19,133 bases of DNA from JANNMJ01 sp031397815 (GCA_031397815.1 JANNMJ010000195.1:1-19133), one strand, 5' to 3'. Counted from the stretch's first letter, positions 6,828 to 14,049 are shown. Notes: generated from the sequence alone by a model not told the origin. Translations and numbers: made by a program.

Positions 6828-7442
6828 TTGTCGGCAGGCCACATTATGCTGACTGGATCGGCTGGTTACAGCTCTGATAAAGATGGTGTTGGCGATGACT
6901 CGTACACACGAACGACCGGCGAAATCAGCCCACAAGTAGGCTATTTCGTCGCCGATAACCTCGCTATCGGAATCGGCCTTTCCTACGGTGGAGTAACAAC
7001 TAAGGACGAGGGGGAAAACCCTTTGGGTAAGTATACGCGCACCATTAGCAACACTAGCATGACGGTTGGGCCATTCGCCCGGTACTATAAGCCAGTAGGC
7101 GACCATGCGGCATTTTTTGGTCAATTGGGGGTTGGCTTCGGCAGCACCAAGCGCACCGAAGAGCTAGAGGGCAAAGGCTTCGAAGGCCAAACCGCTGATG
7201 AGGATATCAAGTACTCGCTGTTGGGCGCGCAGCTATCGCCGGGGTTCACGTTCTTCCCTACCGATCATTTCGGTCTGGAAATCTCCATGGGTGGTCTCGG
7301 CTACAACAAGACCAAGCAGAAAGACAAGCCCGATGGCGCCGGTGATACGTGGGAAGATGATAACACCGCCACCGGTTTCGACTTTAATCTAGGCCTGCAA
7401 GGCCTGACGATTGGCGCTACCTGGTACTTGGGCGGCAAGTAA
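6759..7442 (+). CDS. Outer membrane beta-barrel protein (OMP 2)
   Basis: A 227-aa exported protein whose signal peptide is identical in amino acids to that of OMP 1 (differences only in three third-codon positions). The mature part is a small barrel of the OMP_b-brl type: GHIMLTGSAGYSSD, ISPQVGYFVADNLAIGIGLS, TMTVGPFARYY-like strands, LSPGFTFFPTDHFGLEIS and a final LTIGATWYLGGK. Alternating hydrophobic strands with Asp/Gly/Lys-rich loops support eight or so strands. It resembles porin-like family proteins rather than the PorT type of OMP 1. It is followed by a perfect palindromic terminator and is convergent with the J-domain gene. The ATG is preferred over the upstream in-frame TTG. Confidence 0.85.
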   Translation: MKKIVSAAFVAALLCSAGAAQAQLSAGHIMLTGSAGYSSDKDGVGDDSYTRTTGEISPQVGYFVADNLAIGIGLSYGGVTTKDEGENPLGKYTRTISNTSMTVGPFARYYKPVGDHAAFFGQLGVGFGSTKRTEELEGKGFEGQTADEDIKYSLLGAQLSPGFTFFPTDHFGLEISMGGLGYNKTKQKDKPDGAGDTWEDDNTATGFDFNLGLQGLTIGATWYLGGK

Positions 7443-7465
7443 TTGCCCCACGTTTCGGCTTAAAT

Positions 7466-7503
7466 AACAAAGGCCCTTCAGTAGCTACTGAAGGGCCTTT
7501 GTT
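7466..7503. terminator. Perfect palindromic bidirectional terminator
   Basis: A perfect 38-bp palindrome centred on AGCT (core AAAGGCCCTTCAGTAG), with A-run and T-run at the two bases. It separates the convergent OMP 2 and J-domain genes and can serve both. Confidence 0.9.
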
Positions 7504-7531
7504 GCGTCACGGCACGCGGAATCGCTGATTT

Positions 7532-8329
7532 TTACCCCGATTTCACCAGCACAAAAACCACGATAATAAACAGCATCGCCGCCACAACCGCCGTATTGAG
7601 GCGCATTTCATCGGAGGTGCGCGGCAGTAGGCCGATGCTTGCCACGATGAGCAACAGGAGCGGCCAAAACGCCAAGCTGCTGTAGATACCGCCTCCATAA
7701 GGCGCAAAAATCTCCCGCCCCCATGGCTTGATGCGGCGGACGATGCGCCAGAGAGGCGTTCGCCAGACCACCAGCGGCCACCCGACCCGTAGCGACGTGC
7801 TTTGCTCATCGCGCAGCCGAAACCGCGTGTTGGTGGTGTTGATGTCGTAAGCGATTTTGGGGTTCGAGCGCGAAACCGATACGAAGACCACCTCTTTGCT
7901 CGTGACGTACTCCTGCGCATACTCCTGCAAAGGCAGGAGCCAATCGAGCGCCAGCGAGCAGCAAAAAAGCAGAATCAGCCAGTTGATTCGTTTCGACCAC
8001 GGCACGTAGCGGCGGAGCTGCGCGGCCCAAAGTGCCCGCTGCCCCGGCCCGCGCGGACGCATCGGCGCGGGCGGCGGGTCATACGGCGAGGGGCCGCGCG
8101 GCGCGGCGGCGCGCTCCCGAACGCGCTGCCGCAGCAGGTCATACGCCAACCGGTTGTGCTGGTCGCCGAGGACTTCGTACGCCTCCTGCACTTCCAGAAA
8201 CAGGGCTTGCTCGGCGGGGTCGGGGGTGCGGTCGGGGTGGAGCCGCAGCGCGAGCTGATGGTGCGCCTGCTTGATTTCCCGTGCTGTCGCGTGCTCGGTC
8301 AGGCCCAGCATCTGGTAGTAATCTTTCAT
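7532..8329 (-). CDS. J-domain (DnaJ-like) membrane protein
   Basis: A 265-aa protein with an N-terminal J domain (residues 1-68; YYQMLGLTEHATAREIKQAH, HPD at 31-33, EAYEVLGD), which stimulates the ATPase of a DnaK-type Hsp70. A Pro/Arg-rich linker (75-110) follows, then three hydrophobic segments (about 115-134, 217-236 and 245-263). There is no G/F region or zinc finger, so it is a class III (DjlA/DnaJ-C type) J protein. With the J domain cytosolic, the loop between TM1 and TM2 (about 135-215) would be periplasmic; it might recruit DnaK to the membrane. The partner is unknown. The 3' end has a degenerate second copy at 6485-6577. Confidence 0.88.
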   Translation of the reverse strand: MKDYYQMLGLTEHATAREIKQAHHQLALRLHPDRTPDPAEQALFLEVQEAYEVLGDQHNRLAYDLLRQRVRERAAAPRGPSPYDPPPAPMRPRGPGQRALWAAQLRRYVPWSKRINWLILLFCCSLALDWLLPLQEYAQEYVTSKEVVFVSVSRSNPKIAYDINTTNTRFRLRDEQSTSLRVGWPLVVWRTPLWRIVRRIKPWGREIFAPYGGGIYSSLAFWPLLLLIVASIGLLPRTSDEMRLNTAVVAAMLFIIVVFVLVKSG

Positions 8330-8447
8330 TCAGCGGATAACGCCAGAGCGAGGGAAAAGCAGATTTGGTCAGCCGAAAATAGCGTGCCACAGCCGGTAGC
8401 GGTGGCGCATAACCGCGCAGCCCGCCCGCCGGTTCGGGGCGCGCCGC

Positions 8448-8455
8448 TACCTTTG
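8448..8455 (+). promoter_or_regulatory. Bacteroidota -7 box (TACCTTTG) for purN
   Basis: An exact TAnnTTTG match 47 nt before the purN ATG, in the 173-nt region between the divergent J-domain gene and purN. The leader after it is GC-rich and can fold (GGCGCCCGGACTCGCGCCGGG). No TTG -33 box is visible. Confidence 0.5.
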
Positions 8456-8502
8456 GCGCCCGGACTCGCGCCGGGCCGTCGTACCGTCGGGTTGCGCCGC
8501 TG

Positions 8503-9207
8503 ATGTCCCCCCACCGACTGCCCGTGGCCGACTCCGCGCTCCCCTCTTCCGCTCCTGCCGCGCCCCCCCGGCGCATCCTGCTGCTCGCTTCCGGCGGCGG
8601 CTCCAACGCCCAGCGGCTGATGACGCATTTTGCGCCGCCGCATCCGGTGGGGCAAATTATCGGGCTGCTTTCCAATACTGCTTCCGCCGGTGCCCTGAAC
8701 CTTGCCTCCCAAGCCGGGGTGCCGACCGCCACGTTCACCCGCGAGGCGTGGCGCGATGGCATTGTTCAGCAGTTGATTGAAACGAGTTTTCGGCCCGATC
8801 TGATCGTCCTCGCCGGGTTTCTGTGGCTTGTGCCGCCAGCGTTGGTGGCGGCTTACAGCGGGCGTATCGTGAACATTCATCCCAGTCTGCTGCCGAAATT
8901 CGGGGGGAAGGGGATGCATGGCCAACACGTACACGAAGCCGTTTTGGCGGCGCACGAAGCTGAGTCCGGCATCACGATTCACCTCGTGAATGAGCAGTAT
9001 GACGATGGCGCCGTCCTGTTTCAGGCCCGCTGCCCGGTGGCGCCCACCGATACCGCCGAAACCCTTGCGCGGCGCGTGTTGGCGTTGGAGCACCGGTACC
9101 TGCCGCTCGTCGTGGAGGCGGTTTTGCGGGGGATGAACCCGGCCGCGTTCGCCCGGCAAGTCCTCCGTGATACTATTCCAGTCGATGAAATCATCGATTT
9201 GCCCTGA
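8503..9207 (+). CDS. purN: Phosphoribosylglycinamide formyltransferase
   Basis: Transfers a formyl group from 10-formyl-THF to GAR in de novo purine synthesis (cytoplasm). At 234 aa it is longer than the usual ~190-210 because of a Pro/Ala-rich N-terminal extension of about 22 residues. The catalytic core is intact: ILLLASGGGSN (phosphate loop, 25-35), VLAGFLWLVP, NIHPSLLPKFGGKGMHG with catalytic Asn124 and His126, SGITIHLVN, and YDDGAVLFQ with catalytic Asp168. The ATG at 8503 follows a promoter box at 8448; a later start would have to be non-ATG. purH follows 75 nt downstream on the same strand, so the two folate-dependent formyl-transfer enzymes are probably co-transcribed. Confidence 0.97.
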   Translation: MSPHRLPVADSALPSSAPAAPPRRILLLASGGGSNAQRLMTHFAPPHPVGQIIGLLSNTASAGALNLASQAGVPTATFTREAWRDGIVQQLIETSFRPDLIVLAGFLWLVPPALVAAYSGRIVNIHPSLLPKFGGKGMHGQHVHEAVLAAHEAESGITIHLVNEQYDDGAVLFQARCPVAPTDTAETLARRVLALEHRYLPLVVEAVLRGMNPAAFARQVLRDTIPVDEIIDLP

Positions 9208-9282
9208 TTATCTGCTGTCTTTTCTGAACCGGTCTGACCTCTTGAATCCACTCGCTTCCGTCCATTTTTTCCTCGTCGTTAT

Positions 9283-10827
9283 ATGAATCGTCGCGTCGCT
9301 TCTGCGCTTCTCTCCGTTTACCACAAAGACCGTCTCGCCCCGTTGGTGGAAGTGCTGCAACGCTACGGCGTGACGCTTTATTCCACCGGCGGCACGCTGA
9401 AATTCCTGCGCGAGATGGGCGCCGAGGTGATGCCCGTCGAGGTGCACACGGGCTCGCCGGAGGTGTTCGGCGGACGGGTGAAGACCCTGCACCCGCGCAT
9501 TTTCGGCGGCATTCTGCAACGGCGCGATAATGCTGCCGACGCCGCCGAAGCTGCCACGCATCAAATTCCGCCCATTGACTTAGTCGTGGTCGATTTATAT
9601 CCTTTCGAGGAAACCGTGGCCAGCGGCGCCCCCGAAGCCGCAACGATTGAGCAGATCGATATCGGCGGAATCAGCCTGATTCGCGCGGCAGCGAAGAATT
9701 TCCACGATGTGGTGGTCGTGAGCGAGCGCAGCCAGTACGAAGACGTAGCGCGGCTGCTCACCGAGAAAAGCGGCACTACGGACCTCGACGACCGCCGTCG
9801 CCTCGCGGCTCACGCATTTGATATCACGTCGCACTACGACACAGCGATTCAGCAGTGGCTCCTCGGCACGTTGGGACCGGCGGCGGCAGCCACGGCTCCC
9901 CTCAAAGTCAGCGAGCGGCAACGGCTGCCGCTGCGCTACGGCGAAAATCCGCACCAGCGCGGCGCGTTTTACGGCGATTTGAACGCCCTTTTCGAGCAGC
10001 TCGCCGGGAAACAGCTTTCGTATAACAACTTGGTTGATGTCGATGCAGCGGTGCGGCTGATTGATGAGTTTCCGGCCGCTGAGGGCGCCGCCGTTGCCAT
10101 CATCAAGCACACGAACGCGTGCGGCGTCGCCGTGGCCGATTCCCTCGCTGCGGCCTACGCCGATGCGCTTGCGTGCGACCCCGTTTCGGCGTTTGGCGGC
10201 GTTATTATCGCGAATCAGGCGCTCGATGAAGCCACCGCGCAGCACCTGCACGAGCTGTTTTTCGAAGTGCTGATTGCGCCGGATTTTTCCGAAGCCGCCC
10301 TCGCCGTTCTTCAGCAGAAAAAGAACCGCATTCTGCTGCGCCGCAAGCCCGCCGACCTGCCGCGCACCCTCACCCGGACGCTGCTGAACGGAATGGTGGC
10401 GCAGGACCGCGATATGGTGAGCGAAACCGCCGCCGACTTCACCACCGTCACCGACCGCGCCCCGACCCCCGATGAAGCCCGCGCGCTGGAGTTTGCGCTC
10501 CGCGTGTGCAAGCACACCAAGTCGAATACCATCGTCCTCGCCCGCCCCGGCCGATTGCTGGCGAGTGGCGTCGGGCAAACCTCGCGAGTCGATGCGCTCC
10601 GGCAGGCGCTGGCGAAAGCGGCGGCGTTCGGGTTCGATGTAAAAGGCGCCGTGATGGCCTCCGACGCGTTCTTCCCCTTCCCGGATTGCGTCGAGATTGC
10701 CGCCGAAGCCGGTATTACGGCCGTGGTGCAGCCCGGCGGCTCTATTCGGGACCAGGATTCGGTGCAGGCCGCCAACCGCGCCGGTGTGGCGATGGTCACG
10801 ACGGGCGTGCGCCATTTTCTGCATTAA
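9283..10827 (+). CDS. purH: Bifunctional AICAR transformylase / IMP cyclohydrolase
   Basis: Catalyses the last two steps to IMP: AICAR formylation by 10-formyl-THF and ring closure. At 514 aa it has standard length. The N-terminal MGS-like IMP cyclohydrolase domain (1-195) shows SVYHKDRLAPLVE, LYSTGGTLKFL, VFGGRVKTLHPRIFGGIL and the DLYPFEETV segment. The AICAR transformylase domain (200-514) shows LRYGENPHQRGAFY, the active-site Lys275-His276 in IIKHTNACGVA, DPVSAFGGV and ASDAFFPFPD near the C-terminus. It begins with ATG 75 nt after purN, without a terminator between them, and is followed by the ssrA promoter. Confidence 0.98.
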   Translation: MNRRVASALLSVYHKDRLAPLVEVLQRYGVTLYSTGGTLKFLREMGAEVMPVEVHTGSPEVFGGRVKTLHPRIFGGILQRRDNAADAAEAATHQIPPIDLVVVDLYPFEETVASGAPEAATIEQIDIGGISLIRAAAKNFHDVVVVSERSQYEDVARLLTEKSGTTDLDDRRRLAAHAFDITSHYDTAIQQWLLGTLGPAAAATAPLKVSERQRLPLRYGENPHQRGAFYGDLNALFEQLAGKQLSYNNLVDVDAAVRLIDEFPAAEGAAVAIIKHTNACGVAVADSLAAAYADALACDPVSAFGGVIIANQALDEATAQHLHELFFEVLIAPDFSEAALAVLQQKKNRILLRRKPADLPRTLTRTLLNGMVAQDRDMVSETAADFTTVTDRAPTPDEARALEFALRVCKHTKSNTIVLARPGRLLASGVGQTSRVDALRQALAKAAAFGFDVKGAVMASDAFFPFPDCVEIAAEAGITAVVQPGGSIRDQDSVQAANRAGVAMVTTGVRHFLH

Positions 10828-10874
10828 TTCAGTAGGCTTTCGGCACGCCCGAACCGATGGCCTCTGTTCCGCGT

Positions 10875-10882
10875 TACCTTTG
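10875..10882 (+). promoter_or_regulatory. Bacteroidota -7 box (TACCTTTG) for ssrA
   Basis: An exact TAnnTTTG match 46 nt upstream of the mature tmRNA 5' end, so the primary transcript would carry roughly 40 nt of 5' leader to be removed by RNase P. Confidence 0.6.
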
Positions 10883-11022
10883 CTGCGCGTCCTCGCTCAG
10901 GGCGCATCGTTCTTTCACACCAAATTCTGGGGCTGACCGGAATTGACAGCTTGAGCAAGTTGCAAGTAAGCACGTCGGGGGTTGGAAGAATCCTCCGCAA
11001 AAAAGTCTTCCAAAACCCAACT

Positions 11023-11052
11023 GGCGAGTATACCTACGCCATGGCTGCCTAG
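11023..11052 (+). other. tmRNA proteolysis-tag reading frame (GEYTYAMAA)
   Basis: Codons GGC GAG TAT ACC TAC GCC ATG GCT GCC TAG encode GEYTYAMAA. The GE start and the YA(L/M)AA end are typical of Bacteroidota tags and of ClpXP recognition. The exact resume codon is inferred by analogy; the same frame stays open upstream, so GGC as first codon is not proven. Confidence 0.85.
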
Positions 11053-11277
11053 TTTAGAACTACGCACTAGCCATCGTTCCGCCGAAGCCTAAGTCAGATG
11101 GCGTCGGAGTTCGGAGCGTCGAAAAATCGGACTAGCACGGCGGGAGCGACGACCGCCGCGTGAAATTCAGTCGATACGGGAATCCTAAGGGCCAGGTCCG
11201 GGCCTGGGATTCTCCGACAAATCAACCGGAACTAAGCGTGTAGAAAGCCTGACAGCTTCCTTGTCTGGACCAGGGTT

Positions 11278-11537
11278 CGGATTCGGACCTCCTATCCGGT
11301 GACGGGTAGGTAATAAATCGGATGAATTCAGGGAACGCTAAGTCGGTCGAACAGACTGATATGCCAATCCTGAGCCAAGCCGGCCGTACACGGCCGGAAG
11401 GTGCAGAGACTACCGGAGCGCTGCGAGTGCGCTTAATAACCGGCTAGAGCGTCCGACTTCTTGGTGCCGACTTTGTTCGGCCGCGAAGAAGAAGAGATAG
11501 TCCACGCCGACGGGAAACCGCCGGAATTTTGCAGTGG
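11278..11537 (+). other. Group I self-splicing intron in the ssrA T-loop
   Basis: A 260-nt ORF-less group I intron. P1 is GGGTTCG (11273-11279) with CGGACCT (11284-11290); exon T11277 forms the required U-G wobble at the 5' splice site. Core elements resemble those of the cyanobacterial tRNA-Leu intron: P element TTCAGGGAACGCTAAG (about 11327-11342), Q element AATCCTGAGCCAAGCC (11366-11381), a CCGGCCG/CGGCCGG hairpin (11380-11397), R element GGTGCAGAGACTA (11400-11412) and S element GAAGAGATAGTCC (11491-11503). P7 pairs GACTA (11408-11412) with TAGTC (11498-11502), forming the guanosine site. The intron ends in G11537. Removing it restores the T-loop TTCGAAT. The subgroup (IC3-like?) is a guess. 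Insertions of this kind in the tmRNA T-loop have, to my knowledge, been reported in a few bacteria. Confidence 0.93.
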
Positions 11538-11563
11538 CGAATCCCTGCAGCTCCACTATATTG

Positions 11564-11596
11564 AACGCCCGATGCGGTTACCGCATCGGGCGTTTT
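11564..11596 (+). terminator. Terminator of ssrA
   Basis: AACGCCCGATGCGG (11564-11577), a 3-nt loop, and CCGCATCGGGCGTT form a 14-bp stem ending in TTTT, 8 nt after the tmRNA 3' end. It overlaps the TTG upstream start of the HNH gene, which is therefore not used. Confidence 0.92.
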
Positions 11597-11615
11597 GCGT
11601 TTCATAGGGTTCCAG

Positions 11616-12134
11616 ATGAAGTCATCAGTATTGATTACGTGCAACCAGTGCAAGCAAGAGTTTGAAAAGAGAGCAGCAGAGGTGCGGCGTAGTGAGCAAA
11701 TCGGCCGCCCACACTACTGCTCGTTGCGATGCTCAGGACTAGCCAATCGGCACCAATTACCTGTTTCTTCTTACGCTATTCAGAAGCACGCAGCCAATAA
11801 AGCGGACGAGTATACCGGCTTCCGAGAACATCTGCGCAGATGTCGTAAACGTGACCAAGAGGTCAATATCACCTTGTCAGACCTCAAAGCGCAGTGGGAA
11901 AAGCAGGAGGGACGCTGCCCTTACACTGGCTTGCAGCTTGTACAGCCTTCTTATACTCAGCGTAATGATGTGAAAGCTACCGCATCGCTGGACCGAATAG
12001 ACGCTACAAAAGGATACGTACTTGGAAACATACAATTTGTCAGCATGTCTATCAACTACGCTAAGAGTACACTTTCGCACCAGGAGATGGTTGATCTGTG
12101 TCGAATCATATCTGCTCATTGGATTGGGCGCTAA
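11616..12134 (+). CDS. HNH endonuclease-like protein with N-terminal zinc ribbon
   Basis: A 172-aa protein. The N-terminal four-Cys motif (C9-x2-C12 and C35-x3-C39, in CNQCKQEF and HYCSLRC) looks like a zinc ribbon. The C-terminal half has the layout of phage and homing-type HNH nucleases: CPYTGLQL (101-108), ATASLDRIDATKGYVLGN (121-138) and IQFVSMSINYAKSTL with N147 and K150. Such proteins cut DNA in homing, phage or defence elements. The ATG at 11616 is chosen over a TTG inside the ssrA terminator. The gene is clearly more A/T-rich than its neighbours, suggesting transfer. It starts only 61 nt after intron-containing ssrA; it could be a free-standing homing enzyme tied to the intron, or an unrelated insertion. 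No partner methylase or phage gene is nearby. Confidence 0.75.
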   Translation: MKSSVLITCNQCKQEFEKRAAEVRRSEQIGRPHYCSLRCSGLANRHQLPVSSYAIQKHAANKADEYTGFREHLRRCRKRDQEVNITLSDLKAQWEKQEGRCPYTGLQLVQPSYTQRNDVKATASLDRIDATKGYVLGNIQFVSMSINYAKSTLSHQEMVDLCRIISAHWIGR

Positions 12135-12156
12135 GTAAGCCATCGGCCAATTTTCG

Positions 12157-12164
12157 TACCTTCG
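12157..12164 (+). promoter_or_regulatory. Possible -7 box (TACCTTCG)
   Basis: One base off TAnnTTTG, 39 nt before the ATG at 12203 and after the HNH stop. It supports 12203 as the start of the PLP enzyme and separate transcription from the HNH gene. Confidence 0.35.
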
Positions 12165-12202
12165 GCAACCGAAAAAAAACACCCAACCAACGGTCAGCCG
12201 GA

Positions 12203-13510
12203 ATGAAGAACGCCCACAAGAAAACCTCGATCAACGGTCAGCCGATGCGGCCGGAGAGCCTGATGATGAGCTATGGCTACGCGCCCGCTTGGAGCGAAAA
12301 CGCCATCAAGCCGCCCATTTTTCAGACATCAACCTTCGTATTCCGGACCGCTGAGGAAGGAAAGGCGTTTTTTGAGCTGGCTTACGGCTTGCGCCAAGCC
12401 GACCCCGCCGAGGAGATGGGCCTGATTTACTCGCGCCTCAACAACCCGGGCCTCGAAATCCTCGAAGACCGGCTGACGTTGTGGGACGGCGCCGAAGCCG
12501 CCGCGTCGTTCGCGTCGGGAATGGCGGCGATTACCACCACTATGCTCGCGCTGCTGTCGCCGGGGGATGTGGTGATGCACTCGGAGCCGGTTTACGGCGG
12601 TACCGATTTCTTCCTGAAGAACATCCTGCCGCGTTTCGGCATCACCGCAATCGGTTTCCTTCCGACTGCCACGCCCGCCGAGATTCGCGCCAAAGCCGAA
12701 ACCGTGCGCGGCCGTCTGGCGATGGTATTCGTCGAAACGCCCGCCAATCCCACCAACCACCTCATCGACTTGGAAGCGTGCGTGGCGATGGCAACCGACC
12801 ACAGCACGCCCGAAAAAGCGGTTCGCGTAGTGGTCGATAACACGTTTCTGGGGCCGGTTTTCCAAAACCCGCTGCGCCACGGCGCCGACCTGTGCGTGTA
12901 CTCAGCGACGAAATTCCTCGGCGGCCATTCCGATTTGATTGCCGGGGCCGTGGTCGGCTCGGCGGCGCTGATGAAGGAAGTGAAAGCAATGCGCACGTTT
13001 ATGGGCACCATGTGCGACCCCAACACCGGCTGGATGCTCCTGCGCTCGCTCGAAACGCTGAAGCTGCGGATGGAGCGCTCCGCGCAATCGGCCGCCGTGG
13101 TAGCTGATTGGCTCTTGGCGCACGATCTGGTGGACCGCACGTATTACTTGGGGCATCTGGCGGAAGGCTCGGCGCAGGCGGATATTTATCAGCGGCATTG
13201 TACCTCGCCGGGGTCGATGATTTCCTTCGATATCAAGGGCGGCGAAGCCGAAGCCTTCCAGTTCCTGAACGCGCTGAAGCTCGTGAAGCTAGCCGTCAGC
13301 CTGGGCGGCACCGAGAGCCTGGCCGAACACCCGGCTACGATGACCCATTCCGACATTATGCCCCCGCTGCAACGCGAGATGGGCATTACGTCGCAGATGA
13401 TTCGTCTGTCAATCGGGGTGGAAGATCCGCAGGATCTCATCGCAGACTTGACGCAGGCTTTCGCGGCAGTGGAAGTAGCGCACGCGGTGCCGGTTTTGCA
13501 AAACGCGTAA
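12203..13510 (+). CDS. Cys/Met metabolism PLP-dependent enzyme (cystathionine gamma-synthase family)
   Basis: A 435-aa fold-type I PLP enzyme of the transsulfuration family (cystathionine gamma-synthase/lyase, methionine gamma-lyase, O-acetylhomoserine sulfhydrylase). It shows PPIFQTSTFVF, GLIYSRLNNPGLEILEDRL, the phosphate-binding SGMAAITTT, the PLP-ring Asp212 in VVVDNTFLGP, and the Schiff-base Lys237 in SATKFLGGHSD. A late SLGGTESLAEHPA motif holds the substrate-carboxylate region. A longer reading to 12098 overlaps the HNH gene and is low-complexity; ATG 12203 starts MKNAHKKTSINGQPMRPE. The insert LAYGLRQADPAEE before the YSR motif is absent from classic MetB, so exact chemistry is uncertain. 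A small TSUP transporter follows 34 nt later. Confidence 0.92.
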   Translation: MKNAHKKTSINGQPMRPESLMMSYGYAPAWSENAIKPPIFQTSTFVFRTAEEGKAFFELAYGLRQADPAEEMGLIYSRLNNPGLEILEDRLTLWDGAEAAASFASGMAAITTTMLALLSPGDVVMHSEPVYGGTDFFLKNILPRFGITAIGFLPTATPAEIRAKAETVRGRLAMVFVETPANPTNHLIDLEACVAMATDHSTPEKAVRVVVDNTFLGPVFQNPLRHGADLCVYSATKFLGGHSDLIAGAVVGSAALMKEVKAMRTFMGTMCDPNTGWMLLRSLETLKLRMERSAQSAAVVADWLLAHDLVDRTYYLGHLAEGSAQADIYQRHCTSPGSMISFDIKGGEAEAFQFLNALKLVKLAVSLGGTESLAEHPATMTHSDIMPPLQREMGITSQMIRLSIGVEDPQDLIADLTQAFAAVEVAHAVPVLQNA

Positions 13511-13544
13511 TTCGCCGTCGTCATTCATTATCGTCTTCCCTCAC

Positions 13545-13922
13545 ATGCAACTCACTATCTCGACGGTTATCGGTCTTCTTCTCCTCGGCATCGCGGCCGG
13601 CTCTTTGAGCGGCTTGGTGGGTATCGGGGGCGGCATCGTGATTGTGCCGGCGCTGGTTTTTGGCTTCGGTTTCAGCCAACACACCGCGCAGGGGACATCA
13701 TTGGCGGTGCTCGCGCTGCCGGTGGTGGGGCTTGGAGCGCTGACGTACTACCGTAACGGCCACATGAATATCCCGACGGCGATGATTATCGCCGTCGGTT
13801 TCGTGGTGGGCGGGCTGTTCGGCGGCAAGCTCGCCAACGCTTTGCCAGCCGAGACGATCAAGCGCATTTTCGGTGGCTTACTGATGCTGCTGGCGGTGAA
13901 GATGTTGTTCTTTCCGAAATAA
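13545..13922 (+). CDS. Half-length TauE/SafE (TSUP) family membrane protein
   Basis: A 125-aa inner-membrane protein with about four hydrophobic helices. GLLLLGIAAGSLSGLVGIGGGIVIVP is the N-terminal TSUP signature (Gly-rich loop with GIGGG), followed by the AQGTSLAVLALP motif and the GGLFGGKLANALP / IKRIFGGLLMLLAVKM repeat. Family members export sulfite, sulfoacetate or other organosulfur anions, usually as 240-270 aa proteins with two such repeats; this one holds a single repeat and would have to dimerise. It starts 34 nt after a sulfur-amino-acid enzyme and probably shares its transcript, which fits a link to sulfur handling (inference). It ends before a perfect 26-bp palindromic terminator. 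Confidence 0.9.
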   Translation: MQLTISTVIGLLLLGIAAGSLSGLVGIGGGIVIVPALVFGFGFSQHTAQGTSLAVLALPVVGLGALTYYRNGHMNIPTAMIIAVGFVVGGLFGGKLANALPAETIKRIFGGLLMLLAVKMLFFPK

Positions 13923-13952
13923 ATACCAGCGGTGCACGCTGATTGCGGGTCA

Positions 13953-14004
13953 AAAAAAATACCGATTGGCATCAGAAGCTTCTGATGCCAATCGGTATTT
14001 TTTT
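13953..14004. terminator. Perfect 52-bp palindromic bidirectional terminator
   Basis: The arms 13953-13978 and 13979-14004 are exact inverted copies (A7, then TACCGATTGGCATCAGAAG, and its complement ending in T7). It lies between the convergent TSUP gene and the minus-strand orphan gene and can end both. Confidence 0.93.
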
Positions 14005-14049
14005 GTTTGAGCGGCTGTTGCCGATACGGGTGTTACGCCCTAGCAGCCG

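Larger units (their letters stand above)
10929..11555 (+). ncRNA. ssrA: tmRNA, split by a group I intron
   Basis: Transfer-messenger RNA, which rescues stalled ribosomes by trans-translation. The 5' end GGGGCTGA (10929) pairs over 7 bp with CAGCTCC (11548-11554), followed by discriminator A11555. CTA rather than CCA comes next, so CCA must be added after processing. The D-arm-like GACCGGAATTGACAG follows the 5' end. A first stem-loop/pseudoknot (10979-10989 with 11006-11018) precedes the tag reading frame. Read straight through, the gene is 627 nt and has a defective T-arm. Joining 10929-11277 to 11538-11555 gives 367 nt and an ideal T-arm (CAGGG, TTCGAAT, CCCTG). SmpB and ClpXP would be the partners. 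A strong terminator follows. Confidence 0.96.

Noticed and set aside
9595..10824. 409-codon minus-strand ORF
   Set aside because: Antisense shadow of purH caused by GC-rich codon use; Arg/Gly/His-rich with no family match.
11531..11555. A degenerate tmRNA T-arm (CAGTG-GCGAAT-CCCTG), as if mutated or a sequencing error
   Set aside because: The true 5' half of the T-arm (CAGGGTT) is at 11271-11277; the odd arm is the junction of the intron end with exon 2.
11444..11653. 69-codon minus-strand ORF across the intron and terminator
   Set aside because: It overlaps structured RNA on the other strand and has no recognisable protein features.
10929..12134. ssrA as attachment site of an integrated genomic island ending in the HNH gene
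   Set aside because: No integrase is present and I found no direct repeat of the ssrA 3' end downstream; ordinary chromosomal genes follow at once.
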